A stretch of DNA of 64,000 bases. It comes from Membranipora membranacea. Lineage: Eukaryota > Bryozoa > Gymnolaemata > Cheilostomatida > Membraniporidae. Positions 1 through 12,308 of this stretch are shown one piece after another. The stretch covers positions 1,986,001 through 2,050,000 of the forward strand of contig OU612069.1 of NCBI GenBank assembly GCA_914767715.1, given 5' to 3'. The notes beneath the pieces were generated by a model. That model worked only from the letters and a program-made list of their open reading frames with translations. It ran no database searches and was not told the origin of the DNA. Both the position numbers and the translations under genes were made by a program. Numbering within the stretch: the stretch's first letter is position 1; every line of letters begins with the position of its first letter.

Positions 1-32
1 AGTGTGGTCACAGAGTTTTTGCAAACAGAAAA

Positions 33-605
33 TCAATTCATCATCCTGTGATACAGTAAACTTGACACTTTCACCTAAGGTAAGGGACAGTGACTACCTT
101 TTGACATTGTTGCTCCGATTAAATACCTTACACAATTCTAGTAATCCTTTTGGCATAACAAAATTTGTAATGTTATGTTAGATGTGAGATGGATGGCCAG
201 TTAGTAGTGAACAATGGGTAATTTTCATAGGGGGATGGCCCTTTAGCAGAGATGTATGATTGTTGGCCATATGCGGGACACACGTTAAACACCACGGCCA
301 ACACTATGGGCCCCACAACATTGGGTTTTACATGATGATAAAAGCTAACAAGTAAAGAGGGAGAGGAAGTAAGAGGTCTAGGGCAAACCATTCCCGTCCG
401 AGAACTTGACATTCACTTACTCTGCAGACTGTTTTTTTGTCTTAATACAATGACAAAATTTGAAAGTAGGGCTTTTTGATATTAATTCATCACAATGTAT
501 CGTTAAAGATTTCATGTTATGTCATGTCTAAGAAGTGGTGTTTCCTCTGCTTACCTTCAGTGGAACATGAATTTTTGTTAGATTAAAAAGTAGCGTTGTG
601 AATAT
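33..605 (-). CDS. Possible 3'-terminal exons of gene A
   Basis: After the exon ending at 728 (phase 0) two candidates follow on the minus strand. Bases 605-555 are preceded by ctctatag and followed by gtaagc, and give 17 open codons in phase 0. Bases 74-33 are preceded by accttag and, in phase 0, give 13 codons and a TGA at 35-33. Neither resembles the serine-rich tail of paralogue B. The second acceptor in another frame stays open to the window edge, so the gene may continue outside. Short length makes both uncertain. Confidence 0.25.
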
Positions 606-727
606 CTATAGAGAAAAGCTGCTAGAATTTTAAAAAAATTGAACAGCACGATAGTATTCACATACTTTTGGTGATTTACAAAGGATAAAGATGAGCAGTA
701 CTGTCGATTTCCAGATGGCAAACTTAC

Positions 728-3700
728 ATTTCCCCGTTTTCGTGATAGCCTTGTCAAAACCCACAATTCCTGATCGGCTGATTGATCGAGTGCATCTGGA
801 TTTATCTCAAGGAAGCTTTGCAGGAACTCGATTCTCTTTTCTTCATTCTGGTCTTGACCATGTACATTGAACAGATCATCGTTCAGGTGATTGTTGCTGT
901 GAAAGTACAAGGAAACAAGAAAATTAGTGAATTTCCAATATATTTACATCGAATTAGTTTAAAGTAATAATCAAAACGGTCTCTAAAGTGTCTCGGATTC
1001 GAATCCTGCTGCAGTCTACCGACTACTGGGCTCAATTGATGCTCCAGGTTTGCTTCCACCTGCCTGCAAACTGAGAGCAACTTGGCGCAAAATATGGCGG
1101 CCGAGCCCTTAAGGTAATGTCAAAGACCGATCCGAATATCAACATATCATATACCGTTGGAAAGCTGCCGAGCTACTGAAAATGAATACCTGAACAAAAA
1201 CTTGATTCGATGACGTTGTGTCATTTTAGGGAGGAAATGAGGCAGAAAACGCTGTTTATGTCAATGCAGATGGAGGAGTCGAATTAGTTGCAAGAAATTT
1301 CAAAACAGGTTGAATGTATACTTAGAGATTGCGTTCATCGTAAAATTTGATTTTCTTTGCTCTATGACTAGTCTAAATTGACTCACGCAATACAATGCAT
1401 TTTTTTTTTGTGAAGCCGTGAAAATATGTGAAATTTCAATCAATAATTCAGAACAGATCATAGGCGAAACAAAATCAATTATGATTTTCTCTACTCTTTA
1501 AATGTCATACTAATTGACTAATAACTAACTAATAATAACTAATTAGCTTGCATATTGCAATGACAGTTATGGCTGGTGCACATTGTCCCAGACGACCATC
1601 CCAGATAGCCATCCCAGACAATGTGAACATGAAAATGACACAATCCCAGACTGTCTGGGTCCGTCTGGGACAGTATCTGGAAAGGGCGTAAGCGTCAAAC
1701 TTTCCCGATGCTGTCCCAGACGGACCCAGACTAATTTTGCATCTGGGTGCTATGTGAACCAGACATTTGGATTATCTGGGATCATCTGGGTCGATCTGGG
1801 ACGATCCCAGACAATGTGAACATTATCCCAACGCTATCCCAGACAAAAACCTAATTACTAGTCTGGGATAAATTTTATGGCTGGTGCAAATTGTCCCAGA
1901 CGACCATCCCAGATAGCCATCCCATTCAATGTGAACATGAAAATGACACAATTCCAGACTGTCTGGGACAGTATCGGGAAAGTTCGTAAGCGTCAAACTT
2001 TCCTGATGCTATCCCAGATGGACCCAGACTCATTCTGAATCTGGGTGCTATGTGAACCAGACAGTTGGATGATCTGGGATGATCTAGGTCGATCTGGGAC
2101 GATCCTAAACAATGTGAACATCATCCGAGCACTATCCCAGACAAAAACCTAACTGCTAGTCTGGGATGAATTTTATAATGGGAACATAAGACTGGGACCA
2201 TCTGGGATAAGCATCTGGGATGGCATCCCAGTGTCATCTGGGACAATGTGAACCAGCCTTTACAATGTGAACATAAGACTGGGTCGATCTGGGATAAACA
2301 TCTGAGATGGCATCTCAGTATCATCTGGGACAATGTGCACCAGCCATAAGAATCTCAAATACAGCTAATTTTTTTGCCACCTTTGCATAACGTCAAACAT
2401 GCTGTCCAAATGACCATTATTGTGGCCAAACAAATTTTTCTTGAAAGTTCTCACATACGAAGCCGCTTTCATTAACCATGGTGCACCTAGGAAAAGCCAA
2501 CAGAATTTTTCATTGCATCTCCATTTTTCTTGAATTTAACGCAAAAGAATGCCAAAAAAAGAGCTATTTTTTGGAACTTATGAGGTGTTTTTGGGCATTC
2601 TTTTGCGTTGTGTATGACATTTGACGAGTACTCTAAGAAAAAATGATAATTAATTTTGTTTCGAGCCTGTGATCTGTTCTGAATTAATGATTGGAATTTC
2701 ACATATTTTCACGGCTTCACAAAAAAATGCATTGTATGGCGTGACGTAAAAAGTCAATTTAGACTAGTCATATATCAACGAAAATCAAATTTTTACGATG
2801 AACGCAATATCTAAGTATCATCTGTTTTGAAATTTCTTGCAATTGATTTGACTCTTCCATCTGCATTGACAAAAACAGCGTTTTCTGCCTCATTTCCTCC
2901 CTAAAATGACACAACGTCATCGAATCAAGTTTTTGTTCAGATATTCATTTTCAGTAGTTCGGCAGCTTTCCGACGGTATATGATATGTTGATATTCGGAT
3001 CGGTCTTTGACATTACCTTAAGGCACCCTAATTTCTCTGTCTTCGGACAGAGACAGACCTGCTATTTTAACCAACATAAAGTCATATCAACTAGTCCAGG
3101 TTTGCAGGCGAGCACAGAAAGTAAATCGTGGAGATAATTGTTGTTAATAGGATGAACAGTGACCAAAAAACTTTATTCATTCTGACAGATGGTAAACAAC
3201 TGCCAGCACCAGAAACTGCTCTATGATTATGTCTGGATTTAGTCACACTTCAAATTAGTGACAGGGCCTTGTCCCCAAGAGGTAACCTTCCAGGTCAGTG
3301 GTTACAAAGATACCGCAGAACACGTGCCCACATTGGCCCAATCTAGGGGTCTATTTACGACGCTAAGCCTCTAGCGCACTACTGTAAGTCACTCATGCCA
3401 CCACAATTAAATGCAAAAATACTAAAAGAGTTTTATGATTTTGTCTGCCAAAAAACAATTGCGTCAGGTTTCTCAACCCATGGCCAAATCTATCCTAACA
3501 CTTACAGCACTATTATATAGTTACAGCCAGCATTAAGCAAAATATATGGTAACATGTAGCCTACTCTTGGATAAAAACTTACTTTGATCCAACGGCCATA
3601 AATTGGTTATCACGGACAGCTAAAAAAATCTTATATGATCATTGAGTACCAGTCCATTCAATACAGACTTTTTACCAATCCATCCTCCATTCTGTTGTAA

Positions 3701-6700
3701 GGTAAGATTATTAAGGCATATCCTACGGACAAGCAAAGAGCATCAGTGTGATGACGGCTTGATTGGCCTCAGAAAGTAATTGAAATACTTACTCATCAGG
3801 ATTCCATTTATGATAGTAGGACTTGAGATGAAACAGCATACCACGGAACGTTCCACATGACGGAAGTATGGACAGTGGTGTACCATTTCTCTGTTCCACA
3901 AACTTTTCTAGGCATATCATCCCATCAATTATTTCTTTGATGGCTCCTCCAAAGTCTGTTTTCTTAGCAAGCAACGCAGCATGCACTCTATAATTGAAGA
4001 ATCAACTTTGCAACACAGAAAGATTGCGAAAATTGAACCCTTTCAATCTTTAGATCAACTATTTAAACCTACAGGTTGCAGTTTAGCCTAGCCTATCTTT
4101 ACAAGCTTTCTTTGTGAAGAAGAGGGGGAATAACCTACCAACGAAGCTTGTCAAGACAGGCTTAGTTAAGCCTCGCTACATGATAACTGCTTAGTTTTGT
4201 TACTTTGCAACGTTCAGCATAACGCAAATGAATGTTTTAATATACAGAATCAAAATTTAGCTTCTGGGAAGTAAATTTTCACAAAAATTCAGGTGTTCCA
4301 AAGATATGAATTCAATGAAATGTGTAGGGGTCGCTCGCAGTAAAAACACTTACAGCCATTACAGCACTGAATTTATCAGTTGTCCAGGCACTTTAGAGGA
4401 AACATCATGTGCATAATATTCAACATGTGATTGGGCTGAATGTGAGCTTCATTTTGAGTGGCTTCATATAGGGATCGAATCAACTGGGAATCGGATTCTA
4501 AGCATGTGAAGATTTTTATACTGTGCATGCAAAGCGATGGGGGCAATAAGTGTACCCACACGGCAATAAATTTGGAGGTGACCATTAACTCAGATGTTGT
4601 GGGTCGAGAAATGTATAATTTTTTAAACATTTTAAACATTCAACTTCAGACCAGAATCTAGCCAATGTGTTGGCTCTGAATGGTGGGTGGGGAGAAATAG
4701 AGCCAATATCAGGTCAAATGGTACCTCTTTCCTCGACACTGCCTTAAATGGGTTATTGCATAAGGTCAAAATATGCCCAGAAGCGGATTGAAACCCACAA
4801 CCCTTGAAACTCTAGGCAGGCGCTCAATTTCACTATCAGGACAATGGACATGTGTTGGGCAGCTTTTAATCATTTATCACTTATATTTATCATTTATTAC
4901 AGATCAAGGGCAGCCCAGCAAGTTAGGCAATGTCAAAGTTGAAGGTACTTTCCTGAAAATACCATATGACCTGGCATTGGCTCTTTTTCTCCCCACCCAC
5001 CAATCAGAGCCAACAAACTGGAATCCTGAAACTACATAAGATGAGGATGGGCCGATCAGAAATCAGCTGTGGTAAAATCCTGAAATCAGAATTATATTAA
5101 TTTACATGTTGTGTGACAGAAGAGAAATTTCTCTTTCTGTGTCGTAACTGTGGTACCTACTAACAATGTTCGGTTTCGAGGTGCATAACAATGTACAACA
5201 TGTTCCTGTTAGTTTCCCTAGACCATGTTGGATTACAATGATTGCAAAAAATTGGTAAATTAGGTACGTTGGTTCCAAGTTTACAAATTAGACCTCTGGC
5301 AGATCTCACTCACTCAGCAAGGAGTGATCAGATTGTCAGCAGTTTTTAGTTGAGATGAAAAGTGTAAACTGAGGTATATTGAGAGATAAGCAAAGTCTAA
5401 CGTAAAAGTAACAACCATTGGAAAAATTAGGAATCTACTGATTGAACGTGCTGGGGGATACGCCTTTAGCAAAAAATAGGAGTATCGCTAGCAGTATCCA
5501 CTACTGAAATGATAATGAAATAGCCAGGAGGACAATCAGTACAGGATGCAATTATCAGTGAAACACTGGGTAACATCAGACACTGACTCGTTGACCGGAG
5601 TATCATACCTGTGAGTCTCAGACTGAGTCAGGTGGCTAAAGGACTGACTGTGCTGAGCAATTTCCTCTTTACAGCCACACACTATGACTATTCCTTCATT
5701 CAAGCGCTGTAATCTCTCATCATGATTGACCATGTTATATAATTCAGCTGTGAAAAATAAATAAAGCTTGCATAGCTGCACAATGCATAAACAACAAAAA
5801 TCCAATAACGTTAGAGGAAAACATGACACAAGCATGCACATCAAGCCTGAAAGCCACATAGACTTAAACTTAATCCTTATGCAAGTTGCTAAAATTGTAA
5901 AATTGAAAAAGCCCATTCCCAACTAGAACAAGTTTGTTACCTCTGTGGTGGCGGAAGGATATTGCAAATGTTTGGTATCGAGGCGCCACCAAGTATATTG
6001 CCGCAAATCACAAAGCTTGCCAACTGACTGCACTCAAAAATTTTATTCCTAAGTTAAAAAAAGACACTTCACTGATTAGAGTTTGAGAGCTTATTGCCCA
6101 AATCATTTTCAAGTATCCTTCGAGTTAAGCCTTACAATGGTAGGTTGCTCGATTGAGGTCATTTATGACTGAAAATTCTCTTGCACTCTCGAATTCTGTA
6201 GTAGGAATTCCAAATTGCAGTCCCAGAGCCTTCTGCCTTTTCAGCAGCATGAGTGATTGATTTGTTTCTACAAAACATAAAATGCAGCTTTATGGTCCAA
6301 ACAGAGAGCAGAATAAGGAAAATTTTATTCCATTAAGCATTTAATACGAAGGGGAAGGGTGATACAAAATAAAGTGATATCAATGATCGGCTTCTCTGCT
6401 TTTGTACAGAATTGAACTATGAGCTCTGAGCAAACCAAAAATATTTCAATATTGCTCATCATTCATTCAGAGTACAAATCATCAGCAGTGACTCATTCGA
6501 TGCAGGTTTGCGAGGAAAAAAGTGTGATAATGTAACGTTGGTTATGTGTAGAATGTAGATAAATCCTGAAAGGAAATGATACATATGGAGAAGTTTTGGA
6601 TTTCACAATAATGTGCAAAATATAGATCAAAGATTTTACAACACAGAACATGGGGATAATATTGATATATACCAGAGTTCCAAAAATTAGGGTGAAATCA

Positions 6701-9700
6701 GCCTGAAACACAAATGTGATACTCAATGATCTAGTTCATTGTTAACACAGGCCATGAGTTAATATTGGTCAAACTATAGGAGCGATGAACGTTAGTTTTG
6801 CATTATATCTAAATGCAATGCATGTTTTTCGAGACCAGATCATTGCGCTGTCAAGGCAACCTGGATGTGGGTCAGTCAAACTCTACACTCTGTCCCATCA
6901 CATAGAGAGACCTCCTGGACAAAGCTGAAAAAGGTACCACGTGGCGGTTAAAGCACATGATGAGATCTAGTTTTACAGATAACGATTTTTAATATTAATA
7001 CGCACCATTGAAAAGCTGCAAGCTGCCTTCTGGGTTGTTATGATCAGTGTTGCGGAGTTTGAGCCTTAGTGATTGTAGCTCAATCTCCACAGCTATTCCA
7101 GCTGTTAGCCTTGCAGGACTGAGATCTGGAATAGTGTCTTTTATGAAGTCATCTGCATAGGAGCACAGATATTTAGCGATGATACCTGAAGAGTAGGAAC
7201 TTTCCACCACCTCCTGCTGAGAGCACTCATTTTGGTCAAAATGAGTGCTTCTCTCTGGAAATAATGTAACTTACAGTTACACAATTTCTAATTGCACATG
7301 CAACATGTAGGTATTCTATTCAGTTGATGAACATGGAAGATCAGAGATAGGTCATATGCATGGACCTACCTGAAGGCATATAGAAGCGTGACAATTTCAT
7401 ACCGGTGGCGAATACATTAATAGTCAGTTCATGTAAGAAAAGCTGGATTTGGTGTACTTCCGGTACTGTTTTGTGAGTTCGCTCTAGCTCCAAAATGCAT
7501 CTACAATAAAAGTTTGACGTCCTTAATCTTCTACTTAATTGAATAGACAAAAGCTTCTGGAAAATAGTTGTTGTTGGTGATATTGTAAATATGCGGCCGG
7601 TTTAGTGTAAGTTTGGTATGTTTTTAGGTATGAACCTCACTCCCACCATTGCATGGTTAGACCAAATTTGGTAAATTTGCCTGCATTCGCAGTTATATAT
7701 ACTTTTTATTGGCATCAAAAGTCATCTCATTCAGTTGCTCCCGATCAGTTGCTCCCGATTCAGTTGCTCATCAGTTGCTCCCGATCCACTAGTATTGCCG
7801 TGACCAGTGGAAGGGAGCAACTGGAATGCAGGCGATTGGGTTAGACTTGATTTACTGCATGGTATACCTTCGAAAGGATGGAAGGGCTGACATGCGTCTA
7901 TTTTATTTTCCAACTCTCATCTCGATAGTGTGTAGATTTCGTTCATGTATCAATAGAAAATTGCGGATATGAACCTTAGAAAGAAAATAGATTATTGATA
8001 ATCAATGTTAAAACCAATGAATCATGGTTATTCCCTTATTCGGTTGAGAAAACCGTGTTTCCAATGCAAGAATGCAGCTCTAAACAGTGTAGGGTATTTA
8101 CCATGATTCATGGGATTTTCCATTGGTTATAAATAATCAATTTTCTTTCCGCCGCATATGTCGTCCTTCTGCTTAATGTTGTACTTCAGCTTCTCTCTGC
8201 CAATGTTTATCTATCTATCTCAGAAATATGCATTGATGTAGATCAAGGTAAAGGTATATACATGAGATGTTACTTACTCCGCTGTCAGCTGGTTTGATAC
8301 ATGGTAGTCACACGAGTTAGGGTGAGACATGGTGAGGGTCATCATATTGAACTGGCGCAGGGAGAGTTTGGTGAATCGCGCAAGGTTTGCACAGAAACGA
8401 TACTGTACATCTCCTTTCAAATATTCAGCACTGTTACACAGTTTGTGCAGTGTATAAGCCAACTTTTCTTCCAAGTTTGCATCTGGTCGTGGGCCACTGC
8501 AAATATACATACATAAACTGTATAATGTACCTTTTCCGATGATCAACATATTGTATAGAGCACAACAAAACTAGTTATGAAATGGTATCAGAGATGTCCT
8601 GGCTCAAATGGGATAAATGCGAGGGTCATTCTTTTGGCAAGCAAGTATTGTGTAAAATTGTATTGAGACAAAAGAAAAAATCCTATGGTCATTTGAATTT
8701 TATAAATCATCGGCCTAGATTGAAAGTGTAGTGGTTTTTATCTGTCAAATATCCTCTGTTGTTTGCGACATAACAAATTCAATGCAGCACTGGGTGTCTG
8801 CACTAAAAAGATAATGACCAAGTTTAAGTAGACCATGAAGTTGATTATTTGAGATATTCTAGAGCTTACTCATACTGCAGTGAGAGCTCAACCACCTTAC
8901 AATTACCAAGAAGCTCAACCAGTATCTCGACCGACTCTGTATGTAGACTTCTAGCACGCTCAATCTTCCGCTGCTTCATTTTCAGGTATGCCAAACATGA
9001 CAATAGTGTTGCAAACAACAGCTTTAAAATAAAAAAGAATCCATCCACGCATCTCATGTTGTGTAAATACATATCCATTTCTAATCACTCGATCAGATAG
9101 TAGTTTTCACACAGTATTTTTTGACAATTTGCACATGCCATAGAAAAAAATTTAACGCCAATGTTGGGATTGTGTTGTCAACCCTTATATGCTACCAATA
9201 GTTAAGAGAAAGCTTTAACTGCAGTTTACCAAAATCAATGGAGATTCGGCTTTGTTCACCACATCCTCAGTCATTAGGCGGCGTACATGAGTAGCAAGTG
9301 ACTCTCCATGTTTGAACATAGGCTCACATATTTCTGGATATGCGTCAACGTAATCATGGTACATTAGAGTCCTTGTGAGTGCAATTAAGCACATCCTGAC
9401 AAAGACAACATTGGTATAATAATTGAAGAGGAAGTTACTGACTAAGTTAATGGGCGGGTTTTTTATACTGTTTTATATGGAAAGTGGTATAATGACATCG
9501 GATCGCCCAATGAAAGTATCAACAAACAACACAACAAGCAATATGTGTATCAATAGAGAATTGATAAATATGCTAACTGCTACATGAAACACTGCATTGT
9601 CAGGTAAGGGTAGGGCAAGGTGATGCATTGTTGAGGAGTCAAACAGAATCTACGATATGCTATTAATACAGCGACCATTGACTGGGGGGGGGGGGAGTGT

Positions 9701-12293
9701 TGGAATGTTCAGTGCTCTGGGTGCGGACTGATGTTGTGACATGCCATAGTGCTTTTCAAGTATATTCGGTCTCATTATTTGAACTGATCGAGAAATTTCA
9801 GGTTACTTGCTGAATATATTTTGCCAAAACTTACAATACAAGGTCTCTCCTTACTTGTGGTGACTCATCTCCATTGTGATCACTGGCAGTACGTATCTGT
9901 TGTTTGACAAGTTTGGGTAGATGGAAGAAACGAATCTGTTGGTCGCCACCACTGGCAAAATGCATGACCTGCTTGCCTTCCATTGTTGAGACGATCTCAT
10001 TCAGAAAGTCATTCACATTGATTGGTGGATAACGACGCATCTGAAAAAAAATGTGAGTACCATTATGAAAAGATAAAACGGTAGGCTATTGCAAAATGAA
10101 TTGGCTGAGTATAACCAAGGAGTAACTGTTATCTCCTTAGTATAATAAACTGCCGACGCAATAGACATAGCTAAAACAAAGAGTACATGGACTGGTTTGA
10201 TTGTTGGGTGTGGAGGGAGAAACAAACATCGGTTGGAAATGGGAACCAATATAATAAATGATCACCCACTGTATATGCCTTGAGTTGGCAGGGTGTAATG
10301 AAATTAGGTTACTTCTTGGTGTTCAGAGAAATGTTCAGTAACTTTCTGAGCGCTAAGAAGCGGAGAAGTATGGGAGTCAATGAGGAGACAATTTACCTTT
10401 GCAAAGCTTGGATTGTCCAATTCGTCTAGAGCCATCCTAGCCAAATCCAGCATAAAAATGTTTGGTAAATTCTTTTCATGGAATATTCCCAACATGTCGA
10501 TGAGCTTCTTTGCTTCATGTGGTCTGGACAGGTTTTGGAGTAGTTCTAGGATTCCATGCTCTGTAGGCAGGAGCTGTGAATGTGGGTTCAGAGATTCCAG
10601 CTGATGTTTGTGCAATGCAATATATTCCTTGTGTGTGCTAGTCTAAAACATGCCAAAAGCATATCATCACACATTTTTTTATATATCTTGTTTCACTGTT
10701 AGATGCAATACTCAACCAGCAGGTTTCCCAAGACACTGATTTGCGTTTGTATTTTGAATTTCTTAAGTAATCAGTTTCCTAAATATTAAAAATACTTTAG
10801 TGAACTACGGACATAATCTCGTATCATCAGGCTTGGAAACACTCCAGGCAGTGAAAATGAATATGCATAAGCAAGGGCAAAGGTACTATCAAAACAAGAA
10901 ATAAATATGAATATTATGTAAGCATAATTTTGTGATTGATACACAATGGCCACGGTCTCCAGATTCCCATTTGAGGGCTAGTACTTGCAACCTTGATGAG
11001 CTGTACGGCACACTATGCATTTCTAAATGCATTCATTTTTACCATATAATGGATCAATACATACACATTTAAATTCTCTTTACTCATGCTTGTTGCCTGC
11101 ACAAAATTAGAGTACTAGAAACAAATTCTTAAAGTATAATATAGTCACTTAATTCTTTCTCTTCTGTCTAGAACAAGACCCAAAGGGAATAAAGATCGAG
11201 GTTCATGTACTTAGCCACCACCACAAGAGCATGCCCCTACCTGATTATCCATGAGCTTTTGTTTAGCAACATAGAGAGCTGAAGGTAGACCACCAACCAG
11301 TTCATGTACGGCCTTCTTATCATTATCGTCAAGCTCTTGGACCTCCTTCAAATATCTCTTTGTTTGTGTGAGGTTGAATGGTTCAACCTTGAAGAAAATC
11401 TTTTCTTCAGGTGAGACGGATAGGCGGCCGCAATCTTGACGCCAATTTTTAGTGCGACCATCTCTAGATTCTATGAAGACTTTGACCTTTCTGAACTCTT
11501 GCTGTTCTCGGCTTTCTTCTCGAGTTACAATTTTACAAATTGATTCATCCACCCATTTCAAAACCCTTGTTGGTCGATCAACATTCTTAAATCGGAGCAA
11601 AATATGCTTATTTGCGTACTTCCCACGTAGAGCAACATATACTTTTTCTAGACAATCACTAAGGTATTCTGTCTTCCTACATCTGGCCATAATATATGCA
11701 TTCAAATCTAGAGAGTGGTTCTCATTAATATCCTGGAAGCTTTTACATATTTCGTCAGTTGTAGAGCTATCGAACAAAAGCTCTTCGTGATCTTCTATTT
11801 TTTCCGCTATAAGGTAACGCTCCCAGAGCCTATCACACGTAACAGTTTTTCCTGTGCCAGCTCGGCCTATAAGTGCAACAAAACAAGCAAGTTGTCTATG
11901 ATCTGACATGATAAATGATGACACAAATGTGTAGTAGAATTTGACCTCTTATATAAAAGGACAGCTTTAAGATTTGACCATCAAGTATAATGCATTTTGC
12001 AGATGAGGCACTGATCTTGATATCCAACAAAGGAACGCTGCAGGTGATGGTACAGTTAAATTGAGATTTTGTCTATCGCAGTCTTATCTGGGACAGAAGT
12101 CTCAGAATGCAGTGCAGGCTGGTAAAATTGTACATAACAACTTACCAGAAACAACAAGCACAGAAGGCAAGTTGTAGCCCTTTTTATCACATAGAGTCGG
12201 TTTGCACACAGCTGTGAACATGGTTTCAAAGTTCTTGCCAGTGATAAACCCATCCTCATTCATATGATTGGTATCTCTATCACATCCTGCCAT
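728..12293 (-). CDS. Gene A: NB-ARC-like STAND ATPase with alpha-helical repeat region (13 exons seen, 3' end uncertain)
   Basis: Exons on the minus strand: 12293-12146, 11866-11241, 10642-10397, 10040-9835, 9395-9230, 9021-8870, 8496-8278, 7500-7370, 7254-7006, 6267-6136, 5747-5609, 3987-3793, 896-728. All junctions are GT-AG and keep one frame for 926 codons. The start ATG follows an in-frame TAG 15 bases upstream. Residues 50-57 are a P-loop (GRAGTGKT) and 241-247 a GLPL-type motif (GGLPSAL); a winged-helix motif FFHLPKLVKQ follows. The Walker B region (137-146, HILLRFKNVD) has Lys where paralogue B has Asp, so hydrolysis may be impaired. The rest looks like helical TPR-like repeats. STAND ATPases of this type act as intracellular switches in immunity or cell death; that role here is inference. 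The C-terminus lies downstream of 728, possibly beyond the window. No N-terminal CARD, death or TIR domain was seen. Confidence 0.8.
985..1106 (+). repeat. tRNA-like SINE piece interrupted by the TTAA element
   Basis: Contains GGATTCGAATCC, a match to the tRNA B box, followed by a body shared with 44627-44755 (for example CAAACTGAGAGCAA). It resumes after the insertion at about 3020 with TTAAGGCACC. Confidence 0.6.
1107..3023. mobile_element. Long-TIR non-autonomous DNA element inserted at TTAA
   Basis: Bases 1107 to about 1500 are repeated in inverse orientation at about 2635-3023. The ends read GGTAATGTCAAAG and its complement, each flanked by TTAA. No transposase frame was seen. The core (1570-2348) is a separate foldback. 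It lies inside a SINE-like repeat whose uninterrupted copy is at 44627-44760. The TTAA duplication suggests piggyBac- or Kolobok-type mobilisation. Confidence 0.8.
1570..2348. mobile_element. Nested foldback rich in CCCAGA/TCTGGG motifs
   Basis: The ends are complementary (GGCTGGTGCACATTGTCCC and its reverse complement). Internally the same module recurs near 1878 and, inverted, near 2240 and 2330. Dozens of TCTGGG/CCCAGA words occur. It is either a MITE nested in the larger element or that element's satellite-like core. Open frames here are repeat artefacts. Confidence 0.7.
4087..4166. repeat. Small foldback, family shared with 13035-13088
   Basis: Left arm AGCCTATCTTTACAAGCTTT pairs with right arm AAGCTTGTCAAGACAGGCTT across about 30 unpaired bases. 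Intronic in gene A. Confidence 0.6.
4655..5025. mobile_element. Foldback MITE (TAGCCAATG family) with tRNA-SINE insert
   Basis: Inverted arms of about 90 bases begin with TAGCCAATGTGTTGGCTCTG and end with the matching complement. Relatives lie at 31268-31485 and, as a half copy, at 51806. It sits in an intron of gene A. Confidence 0.65.
4770..4860 (-). repeat. tRNA-derived SINE fragment
   Basis: On the minus strand GAGCGCCTGCC is followed about 30 bases later by GGGTTTCAATCCGC, resembling the D-arm/A-box region and B box of a tRNA. It makes a short forward open frame that is not a gene. Confidence 0.55.
7731..7795 (+). repeat. Imperfect tandem repeat of about 14-15 bases
   Basis: About four copies of a CAGTTGCTCCCGAT-type unit in a gene A intron. 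Confidence 0.7.
7961..8160. repeat. Diverged foldback in a gene A intron
   Basis: Left arm (GAAAGAAAATAGATTATTGA, AATGAATCATGG) pairs with the right arm ending in GAAAATTGATTATTT. Arms are about 60-80 bases. No coding content. Confidence 0.6.
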
Positions 12294-12308
12294 TGTACTG
12301 CGGGCCTA

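Noticed and set aside
985-1030. Possible tRNA gene from the GGATTCGAATCC B box
   Set aside because: No acceptor stem or anticodon arm can be folded; the sequence recurs as a dispersed repeat.
1583-2333. Open frames within the TCTGGG-rich region
   Set aside because: They are translations of the repeat motif and have no splice or family support.
4773-5039. 88-codon forward frame
   Set aside because: It runs through a reversed tRNA-like SINE piece and a foldback arm.
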